Origin: Polaromonas sp. YR568
Lineage (GTDB): Bacteria > Pseudomonadota > Gammaproteobacteria > Burkholderiales > Burkholderiaceae_C
DNA length: 64,000 nt
Assembly: GCF_900116715.1 (NCBI RefSeq)
Contig: NZ_FPBM01000006.1
Coordinates: 186,001 to 250,000, forward strand
Direction of reading: 5' to 3'
The first letter of the stretch is position 1, and each line of letters begins with the position of its first letter. Shown piece after piece: positions 33,769 through 41,470 of this stretch. A program made the translations under genes and the position numbers. The notes beneath the pieces are model-generated. The model ran no database searches. It worked only from the letters and a program-made list of their open reading frames with translations, and was not told the origin of the DNA.

Positions 33769-34602
33769 GTGCGGACACGTTCACAGATTGCAGCGCGCTG
33801 GGTGGCCGCCGGGATGGCGGCATGCGCATTTCTCGCCGTGCCGGCCCGCAGCCAGATCAGGCAGACGGGTCCTGAGGCTCAGCTTGCCTGTAAGGTGTTT
33901 GACCAGGCCGATGGAATGCGGCCGGTACTCGTATCTGCGCTGGCTGGGGATGCCGAGGCCTTTCCGAAGCTTGAGCAGCACATGCTTGCGCTGAGAACGC
34001 TGGTGGATGGCAAATTGCCCCCGTCCATTGAACGCCTGGAGCCTGTTGTACGCGGCATGGAGTATTCGGCAAAGATTCTTCTTCAGAAACCCCATGTCGT
34101 GCCGACGGTGCAAAACGGCCTGCACGACGTGATACGGGAGTCGCTGTTCCTGGTCAGCCAGGCCCAGGAGGTAGCGGCGAATGAACGCAAAGGCCGCCAG
34201 GTGCCCACCCGCGTCGCGGCGGCGCAGCAACTGCCGCTATTGCTCGACAGCCTCTCGAAGAATGCAGGAAAGTTTGCCGCCGCAGACATGTCCCACGATG
34301 CCGTTTTCGATTTCGGGCGCAACCTCAATGACATCAGGACATTGACGCGTGCGCTGACTATTGGTGACGCGGAGCTCAAGATACCCGCGGTCAGCAACGC
34401 GCAACAGCGCGCCCGGCTGCTGAAGCTGACGGAGGAGTTCGATCTGATCTGGGCAAGTGCCGGTAAGGCGCTGGTCAACTTGCAGGCGTACGTCACGGCT
34501 CACCACGCCATCAGCCACCTCCAGAAGGCGTCGTCCGAACTGGTATCCGGTGCGCTGCGCGTTTGCTATGCACCGGGAATTCGTGTGGAGCCACGCAGCT
34601 AG
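33769..34602 (+). CDS. exported helical protein, PilJ N-domain-like
   Basis: 277 residues from GTG 33769, supported by GGGAGG (33758-33763); a TATAGT at 33735-33740 is a candidate -10. A signal peptide ends near V-P-A-R-S (residue about 27). The mature protein is all-helical with L/Q-rich amphipathic helices reminiscent of the periplasmic sensor module of type IV pilus chemoreceptors (PilJ), but it lacks any transmembrane exit or signalling domain. Periplasmic location is expected. The stop overlaps the convergent patatin gene by 4 bp. The domain assignment is weak. Confidence 0.6.
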   Translation: MRTRSQIAARWVAAGMAACAFLAVPARSQIRQTGPEAQLACKVFDQADGMRPVLVSALAGDAEAFPKLEQHMLALRTLVDGKLPPSIERLEPVVRGMEYSAKILLQKPHVVPTVQNGLHDVIRESLFLVSQAQEVAANERKGRQVPTRVAAAQQLPLLLDSLSKNAGKFAAADMSHDAVFDFGRNLNDIRTLTRALTIGDAELKIPAVSNAQQRARLLKLTEEFDLIWASAGKALVNLQAYVTAHHAISHLQKASSELVSGALRVCYAPGIRVEPRS

Positions 34603-35528
34603 CTTTTTTCGTGCGGCCGCCACTTCTTCAGCGCCGCGCGTGCAGCCTCATACCCGGCCTGGATTACCGCTTCCTGCGACTGCCGGGTTGACATGCTGGG
34701 GACACTGACTTTCGGCGCGATGAGCACATCCGCCTCCGCCATTTCTGCGGCAGCAACCAGGCAACTCTGGGTTTGCATGACCCGGCTGAGCACCGTGGGC
34801 ACGCCCAGCCCTTCGGCGCGCGGGCCGTGGCAATAGATATCGACGGCGATCACCACGTCGGCGCCCATGGCCCGGGCAAAGCGCACCGGGACCAGGCTGG
34901 TAATGCCGCCGTCGATCAAATGACCGGCTTTGTAGGCGATGGGCACGTTCACCCCCGGCACCGCAGATGAAGCCTGGATGGCGCGCCCGGCGCTTCCCTG
35001 GTCGATCAGAACCGCCTGCCCGCTTTGCAAATCGGTCGCTACCGCGGCGAAGCGGGTAGGGAATTTCTCGATCGGTACCTCCCCAGTCATGGTGTTGACC
35101 CAACTTGCCAGCTTGTTGCCACGCATGATGCCGCTGGAGCTCAAGGTGAAGTCCATGAGTGACGACACCTTCACGTTCATGGCGGCGGACTTGATTTGCT
35201 CAATATCCATGCCGCTGGCGTAAGCTGCGCCGACGACGGAGCCGGCAGAGGTGCCGACCACGATGTCAGGTTTGATGCCGGCTTCCTCGAGTGCGCGCAA
35301 CGCGCCCACATGCGCGAATCCGCGCAAACCGCCCCCGCCCAGCACCAGCGCCACGGTGGGACGGGCCGGGTTGGTTGATAGGGCTGTCGTGTGGCGGATC
35401 TCGGCGAGTTGCCGGGGCGCCAGGTCCGGCAGGGCGGCCTGGTTGTTTTGTCCGGTCAGGGCGCATCCGGCTGTCATGGCCGCAGCCAGGGCGGCAGCGC
35501 AGCAGAGGTATTTGTTCAGGGTTTTCAT
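34599..35528 (-). CDS. patatin-like phospholipase family lipoprotein (RssA-like)
   Basis: 309 residues. An N-terminal lipobox-type signal (A-A-A-M-T-A-G-C) suggests lipid anchoring at Cys22. The patatin catalytic set is intact: G-G-G-G-L-R-G-F oxyanion hole, nucleophile elbow G-T-S-A-G, and catalytic Asp in I-D-G-G-I. The family hydrolyses acyl ester bonds of (phospho)lipids. The lipoprotein form is typical of the proteobacterial RssA/YlbK relatives. It is followed upstream on the same strand by the SDR gene with a 14-bp gap, possibly one transcript. Confidence 0.9.
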   Translation of the reverse strand: MKTLNKYLCCAAALAAAMTAGCALTGQNNQAALPDLAPRQLAEIRHTTALSTNPARPTVALVLGGGGLRGFAHVGALRALEEAGIKPDIVVGTSAGSVVGAAYASGMDIEQIKSAAMNVKVSSLMDFTLSSSGIMRGNKLASWVNTMTGEVPIEKFPTRFAAVATDLQSGQAVLIDQGSAGRAIQASSAVPGVNVPIAYKAGHLIDGGITSLVPVRFARAMGADVVIAVDIYCHGPRAEGLGVPTVLSRVMQTQSCLVAAAEMAEADVLIAPKVSVPSMSTRQSQEAVIQAGYEAARAALKKWRPHEKS

Positions 35529-35542
35529 GGCGTGCGGTGCAT

Positions 35543-36286
35543 TCAGGTGTTACGCGAAAGCGCGATCGCATCCGCACCCGCCGGATAGTGAAGCTGGCCG
35601 GTCGCATCTTTTGCTGCGCGCCAGACGGCTTCAGCCACATCTTCCGCGGTGGTCACGGCCGTCATATTGCCCAGCCCGGCAAAGATGGCTTGCGCAAAGG
35701 GCGCATAGGCTTCAGGAATCAGCCCTTGCATGCGTTCCGCCCCATTGGCCGTGAAGCGTGTGTTGGGCCCATAACCCGGCTCGACCAGCTTTACACCCAC
35801 ATTGAAAGGCGCCAGCTCCAGCGCGAGCGATTCGGTAAAACCTTCGATTGCTGTCTTGCTCGCGGTGTAGGCCGCCACCAGCGGCATGGGCGCCAGCGTC
35901 ACGGTCGACGTCACATTGATCAGCAGCCCTGACTTGCGGGCCCGGAACTGCGGCAGCACGGCCTGGGCCATGGCCATCATCCCGAAAGTATTGGTGTCGA
36001 AGATCTCGCGCACCGTGGCCATGGGCGTGGCCTCGAAGGCGCCGAAGAGGCCCAGGCCCGCGTTGTTCACCAGGACATCGATGGGCCCGGCAGCCTTGAC
36101 GGCGGCGGCAATGCTGTCGGGCTGGGTCACGTCCAGCGGCAACAGGCACAGGCGCTCCGAGCGGGGCAGGATGCCTTCTTGCGGCGTGCGCATCGTGGCA
36201 ATCACGTTCCAGCCCTGGGCGTGAAAGTGACGCGCGGTTTCCAGGCCATAGCCAGACGAGCAGCCAGTGATCAATACGGTTTTCAT
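35543..36286 (-). CDS. short-chain dehydrogenase/reductase
   Basis: 247 residues, classical SDR. NAD(P)-binding T-G-C-S-S-G-Y-G near the N-terminus, N-N-A-G (about 88-91), catalytic Ser in N-V-T-S-T-V-T and Y-x-x-x-K as Y-T-A-S-K, followed by V-E-P-G-Y-G. An Arg/Thr after the second strand (A-T-M-R-T) suggests NADPH preference. The substrate is unknown. It is divergent from an AraC regulator across 102 bp with a candidate site in between. Confidence 0.92.
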   Translation of the reverse strand: MKTVLITGCSSGYGLETARHFHAQGWNVIATMRTPQEGILPRSERLCLLPLDVTQPDSIAAAVKAAGPIDVLVNNAGLGLFGAFEATPMATVREIFDTNTFGMMAMAQAVLPQFRARKSGLLINVTSTVTLAPMPLVAAYTASKTAIEGFTESLALELAPFNVGVKLVEPGYGPNTRFTANGAERMQGLIPEAYAPFAQAIFAGLGNMTAVTTAEDVAEAVWRAAKDATGQLHYPAGADAIALSRNT

Positions 36287-36340
36287 GTGCTTTCCTTGAG
36301 TCAGTGAAGTGGAGGTGCTGTACGATATCGCCGATAGTCA

Positions 36341-36363
36341 GGACTTAAAACAATCAATAGTCC
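36341..36363. promoter_or_regulatory. inverted repeat GGACT-N13-AGTCC
   Basis: GGACT (36341-36345) and AGTCC (36359-36363) form a dyad in the SDR/AraC divergent spacer; the related direct repeats GATAGTCAGG (36333) and CAATAGTCCG (36355) may be the actual half-sites, since AraC proteins often bind direct repeats. It lies 26 bp upstream of the AraC start. Confidence 0.35.
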
Positions 36364-36388
36364 GTATTTAGTTTGCAGGAGTCCTGTA

Positions 36389-37300
36389 ATGGTGGATCCA
36401 CTCGCAGAGGTCATCACACTGCTCAAGCCGCGTGCCGTGTACTCGAAGGTGATCAGCGGCGCCGGCGCGTGGGCCGTGCGCTATTCAGAATTCGGCCAGC
36501 CCAGCTTTTGCACCATGCTGGAGGGCGAGTGCGTTCTGGCTGTTGACGGGCAGGAGCCCATCACGCTGCTTGCCGGTGATTTTTTGCTGATGCCGGCAAC
36601 CCCGGGGTTCACCATGTCCGGCGTGGCGTCCGCAGCTCCCGTGTTCAAGGATCCGAAACTTATGCCTGCGCCTGAGGGTGAAATCCGCCATGGCGATCCG
36701 GACGGCCCGCCTGATGTGCGCATGCTGGGCGGCTACTTTGCTTTTGATTCACCCGATGCGGCCTTGATGGTGTCGCTGCTGCCGGCCTTGTTGCACGTGC
36801 GCGGCGTTGGGCGGCTGCCGATGCTGGTGCAGCTCGTGAGGGAGGAGTCGATTGAAGAGCGGCCCGGCCGGGAGCTGGTGCTGGGGCGGCTCATTGAAGT
36901 GCTCCTGATCGAAGCACTGCGCGGCGCGCCCACTGAAGGCGCGCCGCCGGGGCTGCTACGCGCCTTGGCAGATACGCGGCTGGCTGCCGCGATGCGGCAT
37001 CTGCACGGGGACCCGGCACGTGCATGGACGGTGCTTGAGCTTGCGCAGAAAGCGGCGCTCTCTAGGTCAGCATTCTTTGAGCGCTTTTCCCGTGCCGTAG
37101 GCTTGCCGCCCATGGAATACCTGCTGGCCTGGCGCATGGCCATGGCAAAGGATTTGCTCAGGCGCAAAGACGTCGCACTGGCCGAAGTGGCCGAGCGCGT
37201 GGGCTACAGCTCGGCCAGCACCTTCAGCACCGCCTTCAGCCGCCATGTGGGGCAGGCGCCTGGGCAGTATGCGCGCCAGCAACAGCCCGTCTTTGCGTAG
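36389..37300 (+). CDS. AraC family transcriptional regulator with cupin sensor domain
   Basis: 303 residues. N-terminal cupin_6 sensor (residues 1-190; G-E-C-V-L-A-V-D and L-A-G-D-F-L-L-M-P-A-T-P-G-F) and two C-terminal HTH motifs (about 210-300: W-T-V-L-E-L-A-Q-K-A-A-L-S-R-S-A-F and L-A-E-V-A-E-R-V-G-Y-S-S-A-S-T-F). Same family as the regulator at 13074 but not identical. Divergent from the SDR gene, which is its likely target. Confidence 0.92.
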   Translation: MVDPLAEVITLLKPRAVYSKVISGAGAWAVRYSEFGQPSFCTMLEGECVLAVDGQEPITLLAGDFLLMPATPGFTMSGVASAAPVFKDPKLMPAPEGEIRHGDPDGPPDVRMLGGYFAFDSPDAALMVSLLPALLHVRGVGRLPMLVQLVREESIEERPGRELVLGRLIEVLLIEALRGAPTEGAPPGLLRALADTRLAAAMRHLHGDPARAWTVLELAQKAALSRSAFFERFSRAVGLPPMEYLLAWRMAMAKDLLRRKDVALAEVAERVGYSSASTFSTAFSRHVGQAPGQYARQQQPVFA

Positions 37301-37378
37301 CCTTCTTTGGACGCGTGGTTTTCGTGTTGACGGCTATAGTGAAGACAAGAACGCATACGCCCAAGGAGGTTCTGTGGC

Positions 37379-37681
37379 ATGAAAGCGATACTGGTTTTTT
37401 TCAAAGCCTGGCTATTTCTCTGTTTCGTGCTTACCTTCTTTGTGGTGCCGTTCTACCTCATGGCAATCTACCCAGAAGTTCCGGAACCTTACTATCGCTT
37501 CATAGGAAGCATCGGTTATAGCGTTCTGCATGTTCCACCGTCTCCCATGGCCTTTGCATACCGGTTTGCGAGTTGCGGCTCGGTGGTGCTGATGGGAATG
37601 TTCGTTGTATGGATATGGTTACGAGACGCCAGAAAAATCGAAGGCGAAAGCAAAGACAAGGAGAAACGCAATGAAAAATGA
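37379..37681 (+). CDS. hypothetical small membrane protein
   Basis: 100 residues with a perfect AAGGAGGT ribosome binding site (37363-37370) 8 nt upstream of ATG 37379. Two hydrophobic segments (about 5-30 and 62-82) and a highly charged C-terminus (E-G-E-S-K-D-K-E-K-R-N-E-K). No family recognised. The stretch 37.3-38.2 kb is noticeably less GC-rich than its surroundings, hinting at transfer. Confidence 0.65.
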   Translation: MKAILVFFKAWLFLCFVLTFFVVPFYLMAIYPEVPEPYYRFIGSIGYSVLHVPPSPMAFAYRFASCGSVVLMGMFVVWIWLRDARKIEGESKDKEKRNEK

Positions 37682-37750
37682 CCTGTCACTCGAAAGCAAA
37701 TCAGCTTCGGCGTTCGTTCAGTTTCAATGCCTGAATGCTCAGGCCCAGGC

Positions 37751-38194
37751 ATGAAGCCAGGCATTTATTTCACCAAAATCTGGTTCGACGACGACTTGGT
37801 CGAACTGAAAATCCAGGTGTCCGACGGACAGTCCGTGTTCGTCAATGAGGTCCATGTTGGGCACCAGCAGCTTGCAGAGCTGGTGGTGGAGCTGAATCGC
37901 TTCAAGACCCATGTTCATTGGGGCATCCACGATATCGCTTTCGGGGCGTTTGGCCCGGAGTACGCCGGCGGCGCATTTCATGCCCGCCTGCATTTTCAGG
38001 AGCGTGGGATTCTTTTCGTGACTGTTAGAAGCCAGTCCTGCTTTGAGGATTTCGGAAAGAAGAACGTCGCAAGCGAGGCGACGCTCTATTTGAGAAGCGA
38101 ACCTGCATTGTTTGACAACTTCGTTGAGCAAATGGGGCAGGTGCGCGACCGGAAACGAGACGATATGCTGCTTGAGGCCATCTACTCAAATTAG
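37751..38194 (+). CDS. hypothetical protein
   Basis: 147 residues from ATG 37751 (MKPGIYFTKIWFDDD); an in-frame start at 37727 adds eight residues. A soluble alpha/beta protein, beta-rich in the first 100 residues and helical at the end. No family recognised. It shares the lower GC content of the preceding small membrane gene and may belong with it as a small acquired unit. Confidence 0.6.
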   Translation: MKPGIYFTKIWFDDDLVELKIQVSDGQSVFVNEVHVGHQQLAELVVELNRFKTHVHWGIHDIAFGAFGPEYAGGAFHARLHFQERGILFVTVRSQSCFEDFGKKNVASEATLYLRSEPALFDNFVEQMGQVRDRKRDDMLLEAIYSN

Positions 38195-38310
38195 CATACG
38201 CCGGAGTACATGTTATGCACCAACTCGCGAAGCAAAAAAAACCCGCCATCCAGGGATCTGTGCTTACCCTATGTCAATGCTTATCAGCGCCACTTTGAAA
38301 GCCGGGCGGC

Positions 38311-38574
38311 ATGAACAAGGCAACGCGCTATCTCGTCGGAATTCTTGCTTTGGGATTCTTCGTCGCGGGCGTCATTGCCTTCCTGCGAACCCTGACGGGC
38401 GAGCGTATCGACTCCTATGTGTTTCCTTGCGCGCTGATCGGTGGCGGTCTGCTGGCGGGAGGTCTTGCCTGGAGCTTCGGCTCGGGCGTCGACACCGACG
38501 GAAGTTGCACCATCGAAGGCGAGGATGGCGATAACCTTTCTTTCATGGAAGGCGATGGTGACGATGCCGCTTAG
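38311..38574 (+). CDS. hypothetical small membrane protein
   Basis: 87 residues. Two hydrophobic segments (about 8-26 and 40-58) and an acidic, Asp/Glu-rich C-terminus (D-G-D-N-L-S-F-M-E-G-D-G-D-D). No family recognised. The last 32 bp overlap the convergent gene 38543-39145, which is unusual for two real genes, but both frames look coding. Confidence 0.5.
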   Translation: MNKATRYLVGILALGFFVAGVIAFLRTLTGERIDSYVFPCALIGGGLLAGGLAWSFGSGVDTDGSCTIEGEDGDNLSFMEGDGDDAA

Positions 38575-39145
38575 CATGGCTGACCGTGCTGACGCCCAGC
38601 CAACGGGCACCGGTGCTCAGGCCACGGCAAACACTGGTAGCGACAAGGCCGGTGACGGCCAGCATTGCCGCAGTGTGAAGGCCAACGGCTGCGAACGCCA
38701 ATATCAGCGGACCTGATCCGGTCATCCCCAAAGCCGATCCGTCCCCTGCACAAAGCGGAACCAGCGCCGGCACCAGCATCAAACCGGCGCCGTGCGCGGT
38801 AGACATCATGAAAGACCAGAGCGTCAGGCCGGCATGCCCCACCGGCACGCGCGCCATCTTGGGCAAGCAGCCCGATAGATGGGCAATCACTGCGGCAGCA
38901 AACAGTCCGCCTGCCAGGATCTGCAGCCATGTGCGGTCCATCGAAAGGCCCCATAGCACAGCGCCGGCCACCAGTGCAACCGATGCAATATGCCCGACCG
39001 CGATAGGCAGCAAAGCCCGCAGTGCCTGTGTACGGTCACCTGAGCGCACGCCCCAGGCGGCGGCCCAGACCCAGCCGCTGGCAGGGTTCAGCCCGTGAAG
39101 GGCTCCAACGCCGGCCACCGCCAGCCACGGCCAAAGGCTTGACAT
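38543..39145 (-). CDS. integral membrane protein, NicO/UreH-like
   Basis: 200 residues with about six membrane segments. The N-terminal V-G-A-L-H-G-L-N-P-A-S-G-W resembles the H-x-L-D-P-D/H-G motif region of nickel/cobalt and cytochrome-biogenesis-like transporters (NicO/UreH/DsbD TM superfamily), and S-T-A-H-G-A-G-L-M lies in a second helix. These paired His-containing helices suggest metal handling, but the specific role is unknown. The C-terminus is His/Arg-rich (K-R-H-R-H-H-R). It may be co-transcribed from upstream of the DUF899 gene direction only weakly. Confidence 0.62.
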   Translation of the reverse strand: MSSLWPWLAVAGVGALHGLNPASGWVWAAAWGVRSGDRTQALRALLPIAVGHIASVALVAGAVLWGLSMDRTWLQILAGGLFAAAVIAHLSGCLPKMARVPVGHAGLTLWSFMMSTAHGAGLMLVPALVPLCAGDGSALGMTGSGPLILAFAAVGLHTAAMLAVTGLVATSVCRGLSTGARWLGVSTVSHAKRHRHHRLP

Positions 39146-39169
39146 GATGGTTGCGTCCGGCGGGCCCGC

Positions 39170-39946
39170 TCAGGCCTTTTTGCCGCAGCACGAATCAGCT
39201 TCGGGCGCGGGGGTAAATACCGCCTGTGACTCGTAGCGGTCGTGGTGGCGCATCCACTCCATCTTGTAGAAAACGTCCTGCTCGTCGCGGCCTTTGGGTG
39301 CGAGGTCGAGCATGTTGTAGGTGCCTATCATTACCTCCACACCGCGCCCATAGGTCGAGTAGGTGTGAAAGACCTGGCCTGTGCTGTCTTTGTAAAACAG
39401 GCTGATGCCGGGCGCTTCATCGGCCGGGAAATGTTGCAGGGTGTAGTTGTAGGGCACATCGCCCTTGGCGCGCTCTTCGGGCGTAAAGCTCACGTGGAAG
39501 TCGTAGTTGAAGTCGTTGCCGTTTGATGACACCCACTTGAACTGCCAGCCCATACGCTGGCGAAAGCGTTCGATCTCGGGCAGCGTTGCGCGCGACACGG
39601 CCACGAATGTGATGTCGCGATGCTCAAGATGAATCTTCATGCCGTCGGTGTGGTCAGCCATGAAGGAGCAGCTGGGGCAACCCTGCTCCCAGCCCGGGCC
39701 GAACATAAAGTGCTGCACCATCAGCTGGCGGCGGCCTTCAAACAGCTCGGCCAGAGAACGTTTGCCTTCGGGCGTGTCGAAGACGTAGTTTTTCTCGACG
39801 TGGACCCAGGGCAGGGCGCGGCGTTCGCGGGCGATCTGGTCGCGCAGGCGGGTGAGTTCTTTCTCTTGCGCCAGCAGCGTTTTGCGCTCGGCCAGCCATT
39901 TGTCTCTGGGCACGACGGGGTGGTTCAGGGTGGATGTTTCGCTCAT
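39170..39946 (-). CDS. DUF899 family thioredoxin-like protein
   Basis: 258 residues. DUF899 marks: V-x-R-x-x-W-L-A-E-R-K-x-L-L-x-x-E-K-E-x-T-R-L-R-D near the N-terminus, F-G-P-G-W-E-Q-G-C-P-S-C-S-F with the C-x-x-C pair (about 95-98), and Y-S-T-Y-G-R-G near the C-terminus. Predicted thioredoxin fold, cytoplasmic. The tail D-S-C-C-G-K-K adds a second Cys pair. Reaction not established. It precedes a glutathione transferase gene on the same strand (32-bp gap). Confidence 0.88.
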   Translation of the reverse strand: MSETSTLNHPVVPRDKWLAERKTLLAQEKELTRLRDQIARERRALPWVHVEKNYVFDTPEGKRSLAELFEGRRQLMVQHFMFGPGWEQGCPSCSFMADHTDGMKIHLEHRDITFVAVSRATLPEIERFRQRMGWQFKWVSSNGNDFNYDFHVSFTPEERAKGDVPYNYTLQHFPADEAPGISLFYKDSTGQVFHTYSTYGRGVEVMIGTYNMLDLAPKGRDEQDVFYKMEWMRHHDRYESQAVFTPAPEADSCCGKKA

Positions 39947-39978
39947 GGTGTTCTCCTGGGGGTGATGGGTGGTTTTTC

Positions 39979-40590
39979 TCAGGCGCTTGCCGGTTGCTCA
40001 CGGCGCATCGCCGCCTGCACGGCCGGCCGCGTAGCGATGCGTGCCTGGAAGGTCCGCAGATTGGGGAAGGCCGACAGGTCCAGCTTGACGAACTCTGCCC
40101 AGCGCGTGACCACAAACAGGTAGGCGTCGGCCACCGTGAAGCGCTCGCCCAGCAGAAATGGCGTGCGGCCCAGCACGGCTTCCAGCAGGCCGTATTGTTT
40201 TTGCAGATAGGCCATCCGTGAGCTCCGAACGTCATCGCTGCAGGCCGGGTCGAACAGCGGCATGTAGCTCTGGTGCAGCTCGGAGTTGATAAATCCCAGC
40301 ATCTCTTGCAGGCGATAGCGCGCCATGCTGCCGTTGGCGGGTGCGAGCTGTGCGTCGGGCTTCAGGTCGGCCAGGTATTGCACGACGGCGGGGCCTTCAG
40401 TCAGCACAGTGCCGTCGTCCAGCCGGAGGGCCGGCACCCGGCCTTTGGGGTTGACGGCGAGATAGTCTTCACCGTGCTCGGTGCGTTTGGTGGCCGGGTC
40501 CATCTTCACAAGCTCGATGGTGAGGCCAAGCTCAATGGCCACGATGTGTGACGACAGCGAGCAGGCGGACGGGATGTAATACAGCTTCAT
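39979..40590 (-). CDS. gst: glutathione S-transferase (beta class)
   Basis: 203 residues. Beta-class marks: the N-terminal M-K-L-Y-Y-I-P-S-A-C-S-L with Cys10, which forms the mixed disulfide with glutathione in this class, N-P-K-G-R-V-P-A-L and the E-G-P-A-V-V-Q-Y-L-A-D glutathione-binding loop. The C-terminal helical domain carries the N-capping F-T-V-A-D-A-Y. It conjugates or reduces electrophiles in the cytoplasm. It shares its orientation with DUF899, so a thiol-redox pair is plausible. Confidence 0.92.
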   Translation of the reverse strand: MKLYYIPSACSLSSHIVAIELGLTIELVKMDPATKRTEHGEDYLAVNPKGRVPALRLDDGTVLTEGPAVVQYLADLKPDAQLAPANGSMARYRLQEMLGFINSELHQSYMPLFDPACSDDVRSSRMAYLQKQYGLLEAVLGRTPFLLGERFTVADAYLFVVTRWAEFVKLDLSAFPNLRTFQARIATRPAVQAAMRREQPASA

Positions 40591-40746
40591 GGTTCACTCC
40601 TTGGCTCGATAAGCCGTTTTTGCACAGGTTTGCCTTGCATGAGTCAATGCGCTGCCCGACCCGTGCTGGTAACAGGTGCGCTTGTTCTCGGCCGGTGGGC
40701 CGAATGGGGTTTCAGCGCAAGGGCGTTGTGCCTTGCGCGCTGCGTG

Positions 40747-41424
40747 CTATGCCGCCTTGGCCGCTTTGGGCCGCCTGACGGCGCGGACTTTGCCGCTCTT
40801 GCCTCCGCCCGCGTAAAAAAGGTCCGCGCCGTCAGACTCCAGGCCGCTGACACCGGCGCCGTGCGGCATCTCAAGCCGCTCAATCACGGCGCCGCTCTTG
40901 GGGTCAATGCGGCGGATCTCGCTCTCATCGCCCTCCCAGGTGCCGTGCCATAGCTCACCGTCTACCCAGGTCACGCCGGTGACGAAGCGGTTGGATTCAA
41001 TCGTGCGCTGGATGGCGCCTGTCTTGGGGTCGACCTGGTGGATCCTGCGGTCGCGGTACTGGCCTACCCACAGGCTGCCTTCGGCCCAGGTCAGGCCCGA
41101 GTCGCTTCCGCTGCCGGGCGCCGGGATGGACGCCACCACCTTGCCGGTGGCGGGGTCTATCTTGTCGATGCGCGTCTCGGCGATCTGGTAGAGGTGTTTG
41201 CCGTCAAACGCGGTGCCGGCGTCGCAGGCACGTTCCAGCGTGCGGGTCTGCTCGCCGCTGGCGGGGTCAAAGGCGATGAGCTTTGCGCCTGTGGCGGCCC
41301 AGACGCGCTGGCCGTCGTGCGTGACGCCGGCTACGTCATCGACGCCGGGGAAGCTGTACTCGCGAACGATCTCGGCGGGGCGCGCCTTGGGCTCGGACGT
41401 TTTCTTGATGGCCTTGCTTGTCAT
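40747..41424 (-). CDS. beta-propeller protein, glutamine cyclotransferase / SMP-30-like
   Basis: 225 residues from ATG 41424, which has AAGGAG 8 nt upstream. Repeated blades of the pattern hxxhDPxTGxhxxxI (F-D-P-A-S-G-E, I-D-P-A-T-G-K, V-D-P-K-T-G-A, I-D-P-K-S-G-A) show a beta propeller. No signal peptide. The N- and C-termini are Lys/Ala-rich (A-I-K-K-T-S-E-P-K and R-R-P-K-A-A-K-A-A). It is directly downstream of the HTH regulator gene (46-bp gap, same strand). Enzymatic activity is not evident. Confidence 0.75.
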   Translation of the reverse strand: MTSKAIKKTSEPKARPAEIVREYSFPGVDDVAGVTHDGQRVWAATGAKLIAFDPASGEQTRTLERACDAGTAFDGKHLYQIAETRIDKIDPATGKVVASIPAPGSGSDSGLTWAEGSLWVGQYRDRRIHQVDPKTGAIQRTIESNRFVTGVTWVDGELWHGTWEGDESEIRRIDPKSGAVIERLEMPHGAGVSGLESDGADLFYAGGGKSGKVRAVRRPKAAKAA

Positions 41425-41470
41425 TGCTGCTCCTTGTGTTGCACCGTTCGTTGGTGCGATGGAGTCAACT

